From contig CANLMR010000002.1 in the NCBI GenBank assembly GCA_947492185.1, positions 411,411-475,410 on the forward strand: a stretch of DNA of 64,000 nucleotides, in the 5' to 3' direction. Under the pieces are notes generated by a model that saw only the letters and a list, made by a program, of their open reading frames with translations, did not search any database and was not told the origin of the DNA. The translations under genes and the position numbers were made by a program. Below are positions 17,402 to 26,390 of this stretch, in pieces. Positions within the stretch are counted from its first letter, which is position 1; each line of letters opens with the position of its first letter. The DNA is from an uncultured Tenacibaculum sp. (GTDB taxonomy: Bacteria; Bacteroidota; Bacteroidia; Flavobacteriales; Flavobacteriaceae).

Positions 17402-17409
17402 CAAAAATA
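17402..17409 (-). promoter_or_regulatory. -7 box abutting the histidine kinase start
   Basis: TATTTTTG on the minus strand, exactly 4 bp before the ATG at 17397. No TTG at the -33 position. Confidence 0.45.
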
Positions 17410-17532
17410 ACACGACTTTTTAACATTTGTAGACTTATCGTTTCCATTAACCTTGTATTAACATAAAAATTTGATCATTTGATTTAATATCTTTGACCAG
17501 AAACAATACATCTTTTATATCAAAAACTTGCT

Positions 17533-20160
17533 ATGATATTTGAAAAACTGAGATTTAAATTACAATGGAGACCATATCAAGCAACTGTTCTTAGTAATTT
17601 CTCTGACCATATTGAAGATAATCATTTTCATATTGTGGCCCCTCCAGGATCTGGTAAGACGATTCTTGGTCTTGAAATTGTAAAAAGATTAAATAAGAAA
17701 ACATTAGTTCTTGCTCCTACTCTAACCATTAGAAATCAATGGGAAAACAGGTTACAAACATTTTTTACTAAAAATCAAGATTTTAAAAATTTTTCGTTTG
17801 ATTTAAAATCACCTTCAGATATAACATTTTCAACCTACCAAGCATTACATAGCTTTTTTAAAACTTTTGAAAATGTAGAAGATTATTATGCCTTTTTTAA
17901 AAAACATGAAATTGAAGTTTTATTATTAGATGAAGCCCATCATCTAAAAAATGCTTGGTGGAAATGTTTGTATGATTTAAAAGAACAACATTTACAAACT
18001 GTTGTTGCCTTAACTGCTACTCCACCATATGATAGCGATAAGTCTGAAATTATAAAATACTTTAATTTATGTGGTGAAATAGATGATGAAATAGTAATTC
18101 CGGACTTGGTAAAAGAAAAGAATTTAGCACCTCATCAAGATTTAATTTATTTCTCCAAACCAGAATCAGAAGAATCTATATACATTACTAATTTCAGAGC
18201 GCAAATTAATGCTTTCGTAGACTCACTATTAAAAAACCACAAGCTTATTAAACTGATACATAATCATCGTTTTTTTAAGTTTACAGTAAATTATCTTGAG
18301 GAAATATATAAAAACCCTGATTACTTTTCTTCTATTCTAATCTTTTTAAAATCAATGAACATTATCATTAATCATGATAAATTAAAAATTCTTGGTTTTG
18401 ACGATGCTGAAAATGTTGAGTTTCCAGAGATTTCTCATCAATGGATTGAAATTTTATTACAAGGCATTCTAGTAACAGATAGACAGAACCTAGAAGAACA
18501 TGAATCTTTTTTATCTGAATTAGAAAAAGAACTTAGGAAACTATCTGTATTTAGCAGAAACAAAGTAAACCTTAAAGGAGATGAATTCATTTATAAATCT
18601 TTAAGCAATAGTCCCAGTAAATTAAAAAGTATTATTTCTATTGTTCGTCAAGAGCAAAAAAACCTAAAAGAAGATTTACGATGTGTTATCCTGACTGATT
18701 ATATTAGAAAAGAATATTTAAACACACCGACAGAAAAAGTTGACACAATAGATAAAATTGGTGTGATTCCTATTTTCTTGCAATTAAAAAATCTCATTTT
18801 TTTCCCTAAAGCACTAGCTGTTTTATCCGGTTCTATTGTAATTATTCATCATTCTTTAATAGAACAAATTGAACTTATAGATAATATTGACAATTTTACT
18901 TTTTCTTATTTAGAATCAGATGAAAACTATGTAATTGTAAATAACAAATCTTCTAGTTCTAAAAATATTGTTGAAGTAATTACTAAGTTATTTGAACTAG
19001 GTCATATTAAGGTACTTATTGGTACAAAATCTTTATTAGGTGAAGGTTGGGATGCTCCATCAATAAATAGCTTAATATTAGCTTCTTTTGTTGGTTCTTT
19101 CGTAACTTCAAATCAAATGAGAGGAAGGGCTATAAGAATTAATCCTACAAACCCAAATAAAGTTGGTTTAATTTGGCATTTAGCTTGTATTGATCCTACT
19201 GAAGAAAATGGTGGAAAAGACCTCGAATTGTTGTCGAGAAGATTTGGTTCTTTTTTAGGAGTTACAAATAATAATGATTCAACAATTAAAAACGGAATAT
19301 CAAGACTCAATTTACCTGATAAAATTTTTGCTAACGATATAGAAAGTTTAAATTTAAAAACAATAGCGTTATCGGAAAATCGAAATAGTATTGTAAGAAA
19401 ATGGGAAAATTCTATTTTTAATGGTAAAAAGATATACGATGAAATTACATTAATTAATCCAAGAAAAAGAAAAACCAAATCAACAGGGTTAGATTATTTA
19501 AATGCTTTTTTATATAGCTTTGGTGAAACATCTTTAGTATTAGGCATGCTTATAACTTATATTGGTTTAAGCTTTTATATTGATGATCAAAAAATCTTAA
19601 CCATTTTATATATATCTATTTTCAGTATATTTTTATGGTTGGTTTTTAATCTGTACAAAAATGTTAAGAGTTATGTAAAATATGGACTAATAGATATCAG
19701 AGTTCATAAAATTGCTGAAGCTGTTTTAGACACTATGTTTGAATTAAAAATTATTACCTCTGATCATAAGAAAGTAAAATTAAAAACAAAACTTAAAGGA
19801 AAAGGAGAAGTAGGAATAACTATTTATGGAGCTAGTAGATTTGAAAGTAAAACATTTATTAAATTATTAAATGAAATTCTACAACCTATTGATAATCCTA
19901 AATATCTTTTAAGAGAATATAAAAAATCTTGGCTTACTCGTAAATTTAAGGAATATAAATTCTCTACAGTTCCTGAACTTTTTAGTGGACATAAGAAGAA
20001 AGCTAATATTTTTCTGAAACATTGGAATAATAGAGTTAGCCTTGCTAATATAATTTATACTAGAAACCTTAGTGGAAGAAAGCAATTACTAAAAGCCAGA
20101 CTTCAAAAAATTAAAATCCGTAATAGAACAATAGTTAAAAAAAATATGATTTGGAAATAA
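17533..20160 (+). CDS. SF2 DEAD/DEAH helicase with C-terminal membrane helices
   Basis: 875 residues. Lobe 1: RPYQ motif near 13-16, Walker A PPGSGKT (37-43), LVLAPT, DEAHH (133-137) and motif III TATPP (161-165). A long insertion (about 190-380) rich in Leu, Asp and Glu has no motif I recognise. Lobe 2: VIGTKSLLGEGWDAPS-like motif V (LIGTKSLLGEGWDAPS, 495-510) and motif VI QMRGRAIR (528-535). After lobe 2 come two membrane helices near 664-681 and 687-707, then a strongly basic tail of about 165 residues. All ATPase motifs are intact. Helicases of this type remodel nucleic acids; membrane anchoring is unusual and suggests action at the inner membrane. It stands alone between the two-component system and hemF; a defence role is possible but no partner gene is present. 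Confidence 0.85.
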   Translation: MIFEKLRFKLQWRPYQATVLSNFSDHIEDNHFHIVAPPGSGKTILGLEIVKRLNKKTLVLAPTLTIRNQWENRLQTFFTKNQDFKNFSFDLKSPSDITFSTYQALHSFFKTFENVEDYYAFFKKHEIEVLLLDEAHHLKNAWWKCLYDLKEQHLQTVVALTATPPYDSDKSEIIKYFNLCGEIDDEIVIPDLVKEKNLAPHQDLIYFSKPESEESIYITNFRAQINAFVDSLLKNHKLIKLIHNHRFFKFTVNYLEEIYKNPDYFSSILIFLKSMNIIINHDKLKILGFDDAENVEFPEISHQWIEILLQGILVTDRQNLEEHESFLSELEKELRKLSVFSRNKVNLKGDEFIYKSLSNSPSKLKSIISIVRQEQKNLKEDLRCVILTDYIRKEYLNTPTEKVDTIDKIGVIPIFLQLKNLIFFPKALAVLSGSIVIIHHSLIEQIELIDNIDNFTFSYLESDENYVIVNNKSSSSKNIVEVITKLFELGHIKVLIGTKSLLGEGWDAPSINSLILASFVGSFVTSNQMRGRAIRINPTNPNKVGLIWHLACIDPTEENGGKDLELLSRRFGSFLGVTNNNDSTIKNGISRLNLPDKIFANDIESLNLKTIALSENRNSIVRKWENSIFNGKKIYDEITLINPRKRKTKSTGLDYLNAFLYSFGETSLVLGMLITYIGLSFYIDDQKILTILYISIFSIFLWLVFNLYKNVKSYVKYGLIDIRVHKIAEAVLDTMFELKIITSDHKKVKLKTKLKGKGEVGITIYGASRFESKTFIKLLNEILQPIDNPKYLLREYKKSWLTRKFKEYKFSTVPELFSGHKKKANIFLKHWNNRVSLANIIYTRNLSGRKQLLKARLQKIKIRNRTIVKKNMIWK

Positions 20161-20164
20161 ACTA

Positions 20165-21067
20165 TTAAACCCAAGCTTTAGGTTCAGCTAATACTTCTAT
20201 CAATTTAGCTTCTTCAGTATCTTTTTCAGGAATGTGATTGTATTTCCATTGTACTGTAGGCGGTAAACTCATTAAAATACTTTCAATTCTTCCATTAGTT
20301 TTTAATCCAAATAATGTTCCTCTATCGTGAACTAAGTTGAATTCAACATATCTACCTCTTCTTACTTCTTGCCAATCCTTATGTTCTTTAGTATATTCTA
20401 TCGTTTTTCTTCTAAGCACTATTGGAACATAACTTTGTAAAAAACTATTTCCTACTTCAGTAACAAAATCATAACGATCTTGCATAGAAAAATCATTCGT
20501 TTCTTTTAAGTAATCAAAAAACAAACCTCCTATTCCTCTAGCTTCATTTCTATGTGTATTCCAAAAATAATTATCACAAGTTTCTTTATGCTTTGGATAA
20601 AAATCTTTGTGATGCTTATCGCAAGCTTCTTTACAAACTGTATGAAAATGAATTGCATCATCATCAAAAAGATAGTACGGAGTTAAATCTTGTCCTCCAC
20701 CAAACCATTGCGTTACTATTTCTCCCTTTTCATTATACATTTCAAAATAACGCCAATTTGCATGTACAGTAGGTACAAATGGATTTTTAGGATGTAAAAC
20801 TAAACTTAAACCACATGCAAAAAAATTACCCGTATCAACTTTAAACTGCTTTCTTAAGACTTCAGGCAATTCTCCATGAACAGCAGATACATTAACACCT
20901 CCTTTTTCAAATACATTTCCGTTTTCTATAACACGAGTTCTTCCGCCTCCACCTTCAGGTCTTTTCCATAAATCTTCTTGAAAAGTAGCCTTACCATCTA
21001 TCTTTTCTAACTCACTAGTTATTGTGTCTTGTAATTGTAGAATATATGCGTAGAATTGATCTTTCAT
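20165..21067 (-). CDS. hemF: Oxygen-dependent coproporphyrinogen III oxidase
   Basis: 300 residues, typical length. Decarboxylates and oxidises coproporphyrinogen III to protoporphyrinogen IX using O2 in the cytoplasm. Family signatures seen: WKRPEGGGGRTRVIENG near 31-47, the VHANWRYFE strand, TQWFGGGQDLTPYY (about 115-130), HRNEARGIGGLFFDY (about 170-185), and RRGRYVEFNLVHDRGT near 240-255. Being O2-dependent, it fits an aerobic lifestyle; no hemN is present in the window. The stop lies 5 bp from that of the convergent helicase gene. A TACTTTTG box on the minus strand lies 20 bp upstream of the start. Confidence 0.96.
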   Translation of the reverse strand: MKDQFYAYILQLQDTITSELEKIDGKATFQEDLWKRPEGGGGRTRVIENGNVFEKGGVNVSAVHGELPEVLRKQFKVDTGNFFACGLSLVLHPKNPFVPTVHANWRYFEMYNEKGEIVTQWFGGGQDLTPYYLFDDDAIHFHTVCKEACDKHHKDFYPKHKETCDNYFWNTHRNEARGIGGLFFDYLKETNDFSMQDRYDFVTEVGNSFLQSYVPIVLRRKTIEYTKEHKDWQEVRRGRYVEFNLVHDRGTLFGLKTNGRIESILMSLPPTVQWKYNHIPEKDTEEAKLIEVLAEPKAWV

Positions 21068-21087
21068 GCTTATTTATAATTGAGCGA

Positions 21088-21095
21088 CAAAAGTA
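21088..21095 (-). promoter_or_regulatory. -7 promoter box of hemF
   Basis: TACTTTTG on the minus strand, TAnnTTTG consensus, 20 bp before the hemF ATG. It lies between EI24 and hemF, so hemF can be transcribed on its own. Confidence 0.45.
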
Positions 21096-21111
21096 CTCAT
21101 TCTTGTATTTT

Positions 21112-21840
21112 TTACTGAATTTTTTTCATGGTTTCTGTAGTTGCAGCTGTTACAGAAAAAGGCAGTACTAATACTACACCAATTATAGGTATTAGTAAGA
21201 AAAGCATAAAAATTATACCATTTCCAATAGCTGTTCCTCTATTTCTCTTAACAAAGGTGACACTATCTTTATAACTATAATGGCGTTCTAAAGTATAATC
21301 CATATTTCCAAAGCCTGCATAATAAGCCTGAGTAAAGAACAATAAGATAGAAGAAAAAAGCCCAATCAATGGTATTAATCCTAGTAGTAAAATTAATAAG
21401 GTGAGTAACAACTCTCTCACTAAATTTCTAACACTGATTCTAATTCCTCTATTTAAAGATTCTGAAAATGTATTTTTTTTATGATCATGTTGTTTACCAT
21501 AAAAATGCTCTTCAATTTTTAAAGAAACTGGACTCATAAAAGGAGAAGATAATGCTAAAACTATATGTTTATATAAAATAAACCCTATAGCAACAATTGC
21601 TATACCTCCAAAAAAATTCCCTATTGCTGTAAACGTTTGCTTTCCGAATTCCCAAGGCCATAATTTAGAAATATAATATCCTATATCATCTGATAAAAAA
21701 TAAGTAAATGACCCTATTATTATTGCTGTTATAGCACTTATAATTACTGGAATAAAAAAATACTTCCACAATTTTAATTTTTTTATGATGCTTAAGGCAT
21801 CAAAATATGCTTTGACAGCATTAATGGTTGATTGTATCAT
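21112..21840 (-). CDS. EI24-domain (CysZ-like) membrane protein
   Basis: 242 residues from the ATG at 21840. An earlier in-frame ATG at 21867 lies inside the terminator of the upstream gene, so I reject it. The EI24 pattern is visible: an N-terminal amphipathic stretch (NAVKAYFDALSIIKKLKLWK), a membrane helix near 25-50, others near 75-100, 150-178 and 205-235, and the conserved ALSSPFMSPVSLKIEEHFYG loop. E. coli CysZ is a sulfate permease; the Bacteroidota members are not characterised. It stands between a thioredoxin-like gene and hemF. Confidence 0.8.
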   Translation of the reverse strand: MIQSTINAVKAYFDALSIIKKLKLWKYFFIPVIISAITAIIIGSFTYFLSDDIGYYISKLWPWEFGKQTFTAIGNFFGGIAIVAIGFILYKHIVLALSSPFMSPVSLKIEEHFYGKQHDHKKNTFSESLNRGIRISVRNLVRELLLTLLILLLGLIPLIGLFSSILLFFTQAYYAGFGNMDYTLERHYSYKDSVTFVKRNRGTAIGNGIIFMLFLLIPIIGVVLVLPFSVTAATTETMKKIQ

Positions 21841-21847
21841 AGCTATA

Positions 21848-21884
21848 AAAATAAAAACCTCTTTCAAAAGTAAGAAAGAGGTTT
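21848..21884 (-). terminator. Terminator of the thioredoxin-like gene
   Basis: Perfect 11-bp stem (21855-21865 with 21874-21884, AAACCTCTTTC arm), 8-nt loop, followed on the minus strand by TTATTTTTATAG. Confidence 0.8.
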
Positions 21885-21909
21885 GATTTATTTCAAATAA
21901 TATTTTGAA

Positions 21910-22509
21910 TTAATTCAATACTTGTTTTACAAAAGCTTCAAGTTCAGAGGCATTTTTTTCATTAGCTTCTTCACGTGTTACTGTTTTAGAAGGAATGGTA
22001 GCTCCTCTTTTTACAGCAACAAACTTTTTTGTTTTATCAATTAAATAAGCTGTAGGATAATCTAATTTATGAACAAAGCCACTAATATCTAAATTTCCTT
22101 TTGCTACTTTATCATTCTCTCCCGCAGGAATAAGAATTACTCTTGAATCAATTTTATTTTTAAATCTAGCAATCCTATCTTTCTTGTCCCAGAAAATCAT
22201 TATAAATTGAACATCTTTATTATAGATATCAACAATTTCATTAATTGCTGGAATTTGACCGTGACAAGGTGCAGACCACCCAGCCGCAGCAATTAAAACT
22301 ATAGGTTTCTTTATACTTTTTGTGCTTACAACCTTACCTTCATCTGTTGTAAAATCATAGTTTAACAAATAACTATCTTTAATACATTTATCTATTAATT
22401 CTTCTGAAGACTTACCTGCACAACTATTTACTGCTTGATTGTAGTATTTTCTTTGTGCAAATACGCTTGTAGCAAGAATAATTAACAGAAATGATACTAA
22501 TCTTTTCAT
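21910..22509 (-). CDS. Thioredoxin-fold protein lacking the CxxC motif
   Basis: 199 residues with a signal peptide (about 1-19, ending VFAQ), so periplasmic. The thioredoxin fold runs from about 60 to the end: the IVLIAAAGWSAPCHGQIPA strand-helix is where TlpA/thioredoxins carry WCxxC, but here it reads WSAPC (78-82), so the first, nucleophilic Cys is Ser. The cis-Pro follows in LDYPTAYLID. Two further Cys (30 and 42) lie upstream of the fold. Without the attacking Cys it cannot be a standard disulfide reductase; it may be a one-Cys binding or peroxidatic relative. It is the last gene of the hemE group, 24 bp downstream of hemE, with a terminator after it. Confidence 0.78.
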   Translation of the reverse strand: MKRLVSFLLIILATSVFAQRKYYNQAVNSCAGKSSEELIDKCIKDSYLLNYDFTTDEGKVVSTKSIKKPIVLIAAAGWSAPCHGQIPAINEIVDIYNKDVQFIMIFWDKKDRIARFKNKIDSRVILIPAGENDKVAKGNLDISGFVHKLDYPTAYLIDKTKKFVAVKRGATIPSKTVTREEANEKNASELEAFVKQVLN

Positions 22510-22533
22510 GGGAATTATTGTTTTGTTTTTTAT

Positions 22534-23562
22534 TTATTCAACTTTGTACTCTTTAACAGCATCTATAAATGCTTTTGCGTTTTCAACTGGTATATTCGGT
22601 AAAATACCGTGCCCTAAGTTAACAATATATTTGTCCTTTCCAAAATTGTTGATCATTTCCGTGACCATTTTTTTAATTTCGGCTGGTGGAGAAAGTAATC
22701 TTGAGGGATCAAAATTCCCTTGTAATGTTATATTTCCACCGGTTAAATACCTTGCGTTTCTTGCGGAACAAGTCCAATCTACTCCTAAAGCCGATGCATT
22801 CGATTTAGCCATTTCTTGTAAAGCAAACCAACACCCTTTACCAAATGCTATTACTGGTGCATCTTCTTTTAATGCTTCAATGATTCTATTGATGTATTGC
22901 CATGAAAACTCTTGATAGTCGGTTGGTGATAGCATTCCGCCCCAAGAATCAAAAATTTGTACAGCATTAACACCTGCTTTTACCTTTGCTTTTAAATAAG
23001 CAATTGTGGTATCTGTTATCTTAGTAAGCAATTGGTGTGCCAAAATTGGTTGTGCAAAACAAAATTCTTTTGCTTTATCAAAGTTTTTAGATCCTTGACC
23101 TTGCACCATGTAACATAAAATTGTCCATGGAGAGCCTGCAAAACCTATTAAAGGGATTTCATCGTTCAATTTTTCTTTGGTTGCTTTAATAGCATCCATT
23201 ACATATCCTAATTCTTCATTTACATCAGGAATAATTACTTTATCTAATGATTTTTTATCGCGAATTGGATTTGGTAAATAAGGTCCAAAATTAGGTTTCA
23301 TTTCAACCTCAACATTCATAGCTTGCGGAACGACTAATATATCAGAAAATAAAATCGCTGCATCCATCCCATACCTTCTAATAGGTTGTACAGTAATTTC
23401 TGAAGCTAATTCAGGAGTTCTACAGCGTGTAAAGAAATCGTACTTTTTACGTATTTCCATGAATTCAGGTAAATATCTACCTGCTTGTCTCATCATCCAT
23501 ACTGGTGGTCTGTCTACAGTTTCCCCTTTTAAGGCTCTTAAAAATAAGTCGTTCTTTATCAT
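22534..23562 (-). CDS. hemE: Uroporphyrinogen III decarboxylase
   Basis: 342 residues. Removes four carboxyl groups from uroporphyrinogen III to give coproporphyrinogen III in the cytoplasm. The two signatures are present: [16 protein letters not shown] near 19-34 (Arg and Asp residues that bind the pyrrole carboxylates) and [20 protein letters not shown] (about 138-157); IFDSWGG and NLGHGILPN appear further on. It starts 2 bp after the PrcB-like gene and is part of the hemL-PrcB-hemE-thioredoxin run. Confidence 0.96.
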   Translation of the reverse strand: MIKNDLFLRALKGETVDRPPVWMMRQAGRYLPEFMEIRKKYDFFTRCRTPELASEITVQPIRRYGMDAAILFSDILVVPQAMNVEVEMKPNFGPYLPNPIRDKKSLDKVIIPDVNEELGYVMDAIKATKEKLNDEIPLIGFAGSPWTILCYMVQGQGSKNFDKAKEFCFAQPILAHQLLTKITDTTIAYLKAKVKAGVNAVQIFDSWGGMLSPTDYQEFSWQYINRIIEALKEDAPVIAFGKGCWFALQEMAKSNASALGVDWTCSARNARYLTGGNITLQGNFDPSRLLSPPAEIKKMVTEMINNFGKDKYIVNLGHGILPNIPVENAKAFIDAVKEYKVE

Positions 23563-23564
23563 CT

Positions 23565-24032
23565 TTATTTCTCTACAAAAATTATCTTTTTGTTTGTTTT
23601 ATCAATTAATATTATGTGAATTGGCTGAGTCATTACTGAAGCTACCATATCTGTTGGTTTTGGACCTTTCGTTATTACATTAAACTCTAATGATTCCTTT
23701 TCTTCATTAGCTTTGGTTAACTTAATCGAAAAACCACCTGAACTCCTTACATGATCAACCGCAATAATTGCAGATTTTTTTGAAAAATCTATTTTTGAAT
23801 CAAAATAGTTAGAAATTTTATTAACACTATTTAATTTCTCTGTAAACATTTTCCAATCTTCTTCGGATTGAATTACTAGATTTTCTTTTTTAAAACCTTC
23901 TGATCCTGCTCCTCCTAAATTACCTTCATAAAGATTAATTATCTTATTTTCTTGATTGGCTTGACTCATATTTTTGTTTGCACATGAAAGTGTTACTAAA
24001 GAGACACATAGAGCAATTATAAACTTCATCAC
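23565..24032 (-). CDS. PrcB-like lipoprotein
   Basis: 155 residues. Lipobox LSCANK with the anchoring Cys at about 17. The second half matches the PrcB C-terminal domain pattern: a Trp in SEEDWKMF, then [20 protein letters not shown] (about 90-109) and GGFSIKL, ending in a hydrophobic strand HIILIDK. PrcB of Treponema is a subunit of the dentilisin protease complex, but the domain is widespread in free-standing lipoproteins. It lies between hemL (9 bp) and hemE (2 bp), so it is co-transcribed with haem genes; whether it serves haem synthesis is unknown. Confidence 0.78.
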   Translation of the reverse strand: MMKFIIALCVSLVTLSCANKNMSQANQENKIINLYEGNLGGAGSEGFKKENLVIQSEEDWKMFTEKLNSVNKISNYFDSKIDFSKKSAIIAVDHVRSSGGFSIKLTKANEEKESLEFNVITKGPKPTDMVASVMTQPIHIILIDKTNKKIIFVEK

Positions 24033-24041
24033 GTTATTTTT

Positions 24042-25331
24042 TTACATTTTTGATACTGCTTCCATTGATTTATCAATGGCTTTTTTTATTTTTTTAATAT
24101 CCTTATCATTTATAGCACTTGATAAAAACCATGCTTCAAATTGCGAAGGTGGTAAAAAGACACCGTTCCTAATCATCTCCCAAAAGAATGTAGCAAACTT
24201 CTTAGTGTCTGAACTTTGAGCTTCATCAAAATTAGTTACATGAGTACTTGTAAAGAAAGGATTTATCATAGATCCAAATCGGTTTACAGATAATTCAACT
24301 CCATATTTTTTAGCAGATGCTAATAAACTTTCTTCTAAATGAGTTGCTACTTTATTAAACTGTTCATATGGATTTTGTTTTTTTAACTCAGTTAGCGTTG
24401 ATATACCCGCTGCCATTGCAATTGGATTTCCACTTAAAGTTCCTGCTTGATACATACCTCCTAACGGAGCAACATTTTCCATAATTTCATTACGAGCACC
24501 ATACGCTCCAACTGGGAACCCTCCTCCTATTACTTTACCTAAACATGTAATATCTGCTTCAACTCCCAATAATTCCTGTGCTCCTCCAAACTTAGAACGA
24601 AATCCAGTCATAACTTCATCAACTATTAGTAATGCTCCTTTTGATTCTAAGAATACTTTTAATTCTTTCAAGAACCCATTCTGTGGGATTACAACACCCA
24701 TATTTCCTGCTATAGGTTCTAAAATAACACCTGCAATATCATCATGCTTTTCAAAATGAGCTTTTACACTATCTAAATCATTATAATTAGCGATTAATGT
24801 ATTCTTTACAGCTCCTTCAGGCACACCTTTACTTCCTGGCAAACTTAGTGTAGCTAAACCAGATCCTGCCGCAACTAATAAAGAATCTTGATGCCCATGA
24901 TAGCAACCAGCAAACTTTATTATTTTATCTTTTCCAGTATATGCTCTTGCTAAACGTGTTCCACTTAAAACAGCTTCGGTACCAGAATTTACAAAACGAA
25001 CTTTATCCATTCCTGGAAAAGCATCACATACAATTTTAGCTAATTTAATTTCGTTTGCTGTTGAAGCTCCAAATGAATATCCATTTTTTAAAGCTTTTAT
25101 GATAGCTTTTTGGACTTTCTTATGGCGATGTCCTAAAATCATTGGCCCGTAAGACAATACTAAATCGATATAAGAATTTCCATCAACATCTTTGATTTTA
25201 CTTCCTTTAGCTTTTTCAATGAATAAAGGATTTCCTCCAACTGAAGCAAATGCTCTTACAGGAGAGTTAACAGCTCCTACTAAGTTTACTAATCCTTTGT
25301 TATATAGTTTTTGTGATTTTTTGAGTTCCAT
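24042..25331 (-). CDS. hemL: Glutamate-1-semialdehyde 2,1-aminomutase
   Basis: 429 residues. PLP enzyme of the C5 pathway that turns glutamate-1-semialdehyde into 5-aminolevulinate. The PLP-binding Lys is K266 in ITCLGKVIGGGFPVGAYG; other signatures are NSGTEAVLSGTRLARA (about 115-130), AGCYHGHQD (141-149) and VILEPIAGNMG with LLIVDEVMTGFR (235-245). The start at 25331 gives MELKKSQKLY, normal for the family. Just upstream, between it and hemB, is a palindromic REP-like repeat, so hemL may be transcribed with reduced or separate control. Confidence 0.96.
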   Translation of the reverse strand: MELKKSQKLYNKGLVNLVGAVNSPVRAFASVGGNPLFIEKAKGSKIKDVDGNSYIDLVLSYGPMILGHRHKKVQKAIIKALKNGYSFGASTANEIKLAKIVCDAFPGMDKVRFVNSGTEAVLSGTRLARAYTGKDKIIKFAGCYHGHQDSLLVAAGSGLATLSLPGSKGVPEGAVKNTLIANYNDLDSVKAHFEKHDDIAGVILEPIAGNMGVVIPQNGFLKELKVFLESKGALLIVDEVMTGFRSKFGGAQELLGVEADITCLGKVIGGGFPVGAYGARNEIMENVAPLGGMYQAGTLSGNPIAMAAGISTLTELKKQNPYEQFNKVATHLEESLLASAKKYGVELSVNRFGSMINPFFTSTHVTNFDEAQSSDTKKFATFFWEMIRNGVFLPPSQFEAWFLSSAINDKDIKKIKKAIDKSMEAVSKM

Positions 25332-25345
25332 TTTTATTTTTTTCT

Positions 25346-25420
25346 GTCATTGCGATTCCGAAATTTTGGAAGAAGCAATCTTAAAAATGAAATTACTTCG
25401 TTATTCTTCCTTGTAATGAC
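25346..25420. repeat. REP-like palindromic element between hemL and hemB
   Basis: A 75-bp imperfect inverted repeat: it opens with GTCATTGCGA (25346-25355) and closes with GTAATGAC (25413-25420); GGAAGAAGCAATC on one side corresponds to GAAATTACTTCG / ATTCTTCC on the other. The GTCATTGCGA...AGCAATCT wording is one I recognise from dispersed intergenic palindromes in Bacteroidota. Only one copy is in this window. It fills almost the entire gap between the two genes. Confidence 0.6.
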
Positions 25421-25421
25421 G

Positions 25422-26387
25422 TTACTTTTTTGATAAAATTTTAGCCGCTTCTTTTGCAAAATAAGTAATAATAATATCTGCTCCTGCTCTTTTCATAGAT
25501 AATAAGCTTTCCATCATTACTCGTTCTCCATCTATCCAACCTTTTTCGGCTGCTGCTTTTACCATAGCATATTCTCCACTTACATTATAGCAAGCAATTG
25601 GTCTATCGAAATTATTCTTTAAATCTCTAATGATGTCTAAATATGATAACGCTGGTTTTACCATTAAGATATCCGCACCTTCCTCATCATCAAATGTAGC
25701 TTCTCTTTGTGCTTCATCTCTATTTGCTGGATCCATTTGATAAGTTCTTCTATCTCCAAAAGATGGAGCTGAATCTGCAGCATCTCTAAAAGGTCCATAA
25801 AATGCAGATGCATATTTTACTGAATATCCCATAATTGGTAAATTAGGATACCCTGCATTATCTAAACTTTCTCGAATCATGGCAATTGTTCCATCCATCA
25901 TTCCAGACGGAGCAACCATATCTACACCTGCTTTAGCATGTGAAATTACTTGTTTTGCTAAATTTACTAGAGTAGCATCATTATCCACATCATCGTCGCA
26001 TAACACTCCGCAATGACCATGTGAAGTATATTCACAAAAACAAACATCTGTAATTACATACAAATCTGGATAGTTCTTTTTGATAAAACGAACCGCTTGT
26101 TGCATAATTCCATTATCATTCCAAGTTTCAGTTCCTATTTCATCTTTATTTGTAGGAATACCAAATAACAAAACTGCAGGAATGTTTAATGCAACAACCT
26201 CGTCTAACTCTTTAGAAATAGTATCTAAAGAGTATCTCTTTATTCCTGGCATTGAAGAAATTTCTTTTTCTATTCCTTTACCTTCTTCTATAAATAGTGG
26301 ATAAATAAAATCGTCAACTGAGAGTTTATTTTCTCTCACTAAACGACGAACATTTTCTGTTTTTCTGAGTCTTCTTGTTCTAAACAT
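25422..26387 (-). CDS. hemB: Delta-aminolevulinic acid dehydratase (porphobilinogen synthase)
   Basis: 321 residues. Condenses two 5-aminolevulinate molecules to porphobilinogen. Active-site Lys191 ([16 protein letters not shown]) and Lys244 ([11 protein letters not shown]) are present, as is the metal triplet Cys116, Cys118 and Cys126 in [14 protein letters not shown], so this is a zinc-type enzyme. It starts 3 bp after the hemC-hemD stop and is the third gene of the hemA-hemCD-hemB run. The stop codon abuts the palindromic repeat. Confidence 0.97.
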   Translation of the reverse strand: MFRTRRLRKTENVRRLVRENKLSVDDFIYPLFIEEGKGIEKEISSMPGIKRYSLDTISKELDEVVALNIPAVLLFGIPTNKDEIGTETWNDNGIMQQAVRFIKKNYPDLYVITDVCFCEYTSHGHCGVLCDDDVDNDATLVNLAKQVISHAKAGVDMVAPSGMMDGTIAMIRESLDNAGYPNLPIMGYSVKYASAFYGPFRDAADSAPSFGDRRTYQMDPANRDEAQREATFDDEEGADILMVKPALSYLDIIRDLKNNFDRPIACYNVSGEYAMVKAAAEKGWIDGERVMMESLLSMKRAGADIIITYFAKEAAKILSKK

Positions 26388-26390
26388 AAC

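Noticed and set aside
19113..19478. 121-codon open frame on the minus strand
   Set aside because: Antisense shadow of the helicase lobe 2 coding region.
17533..20160. Helicase called as part of a restriction or defence system
   Set aside because: No nuclease, methyltransferase or other defence gene lies beside it; kept as a finding rather than a call.
22508..22915. 135-codon open frame on the plus strand
   Set aside because: It lies wholly antisense to hemE and the start of the following gene, has no family features, and reflects the codon pattern of the real gene.
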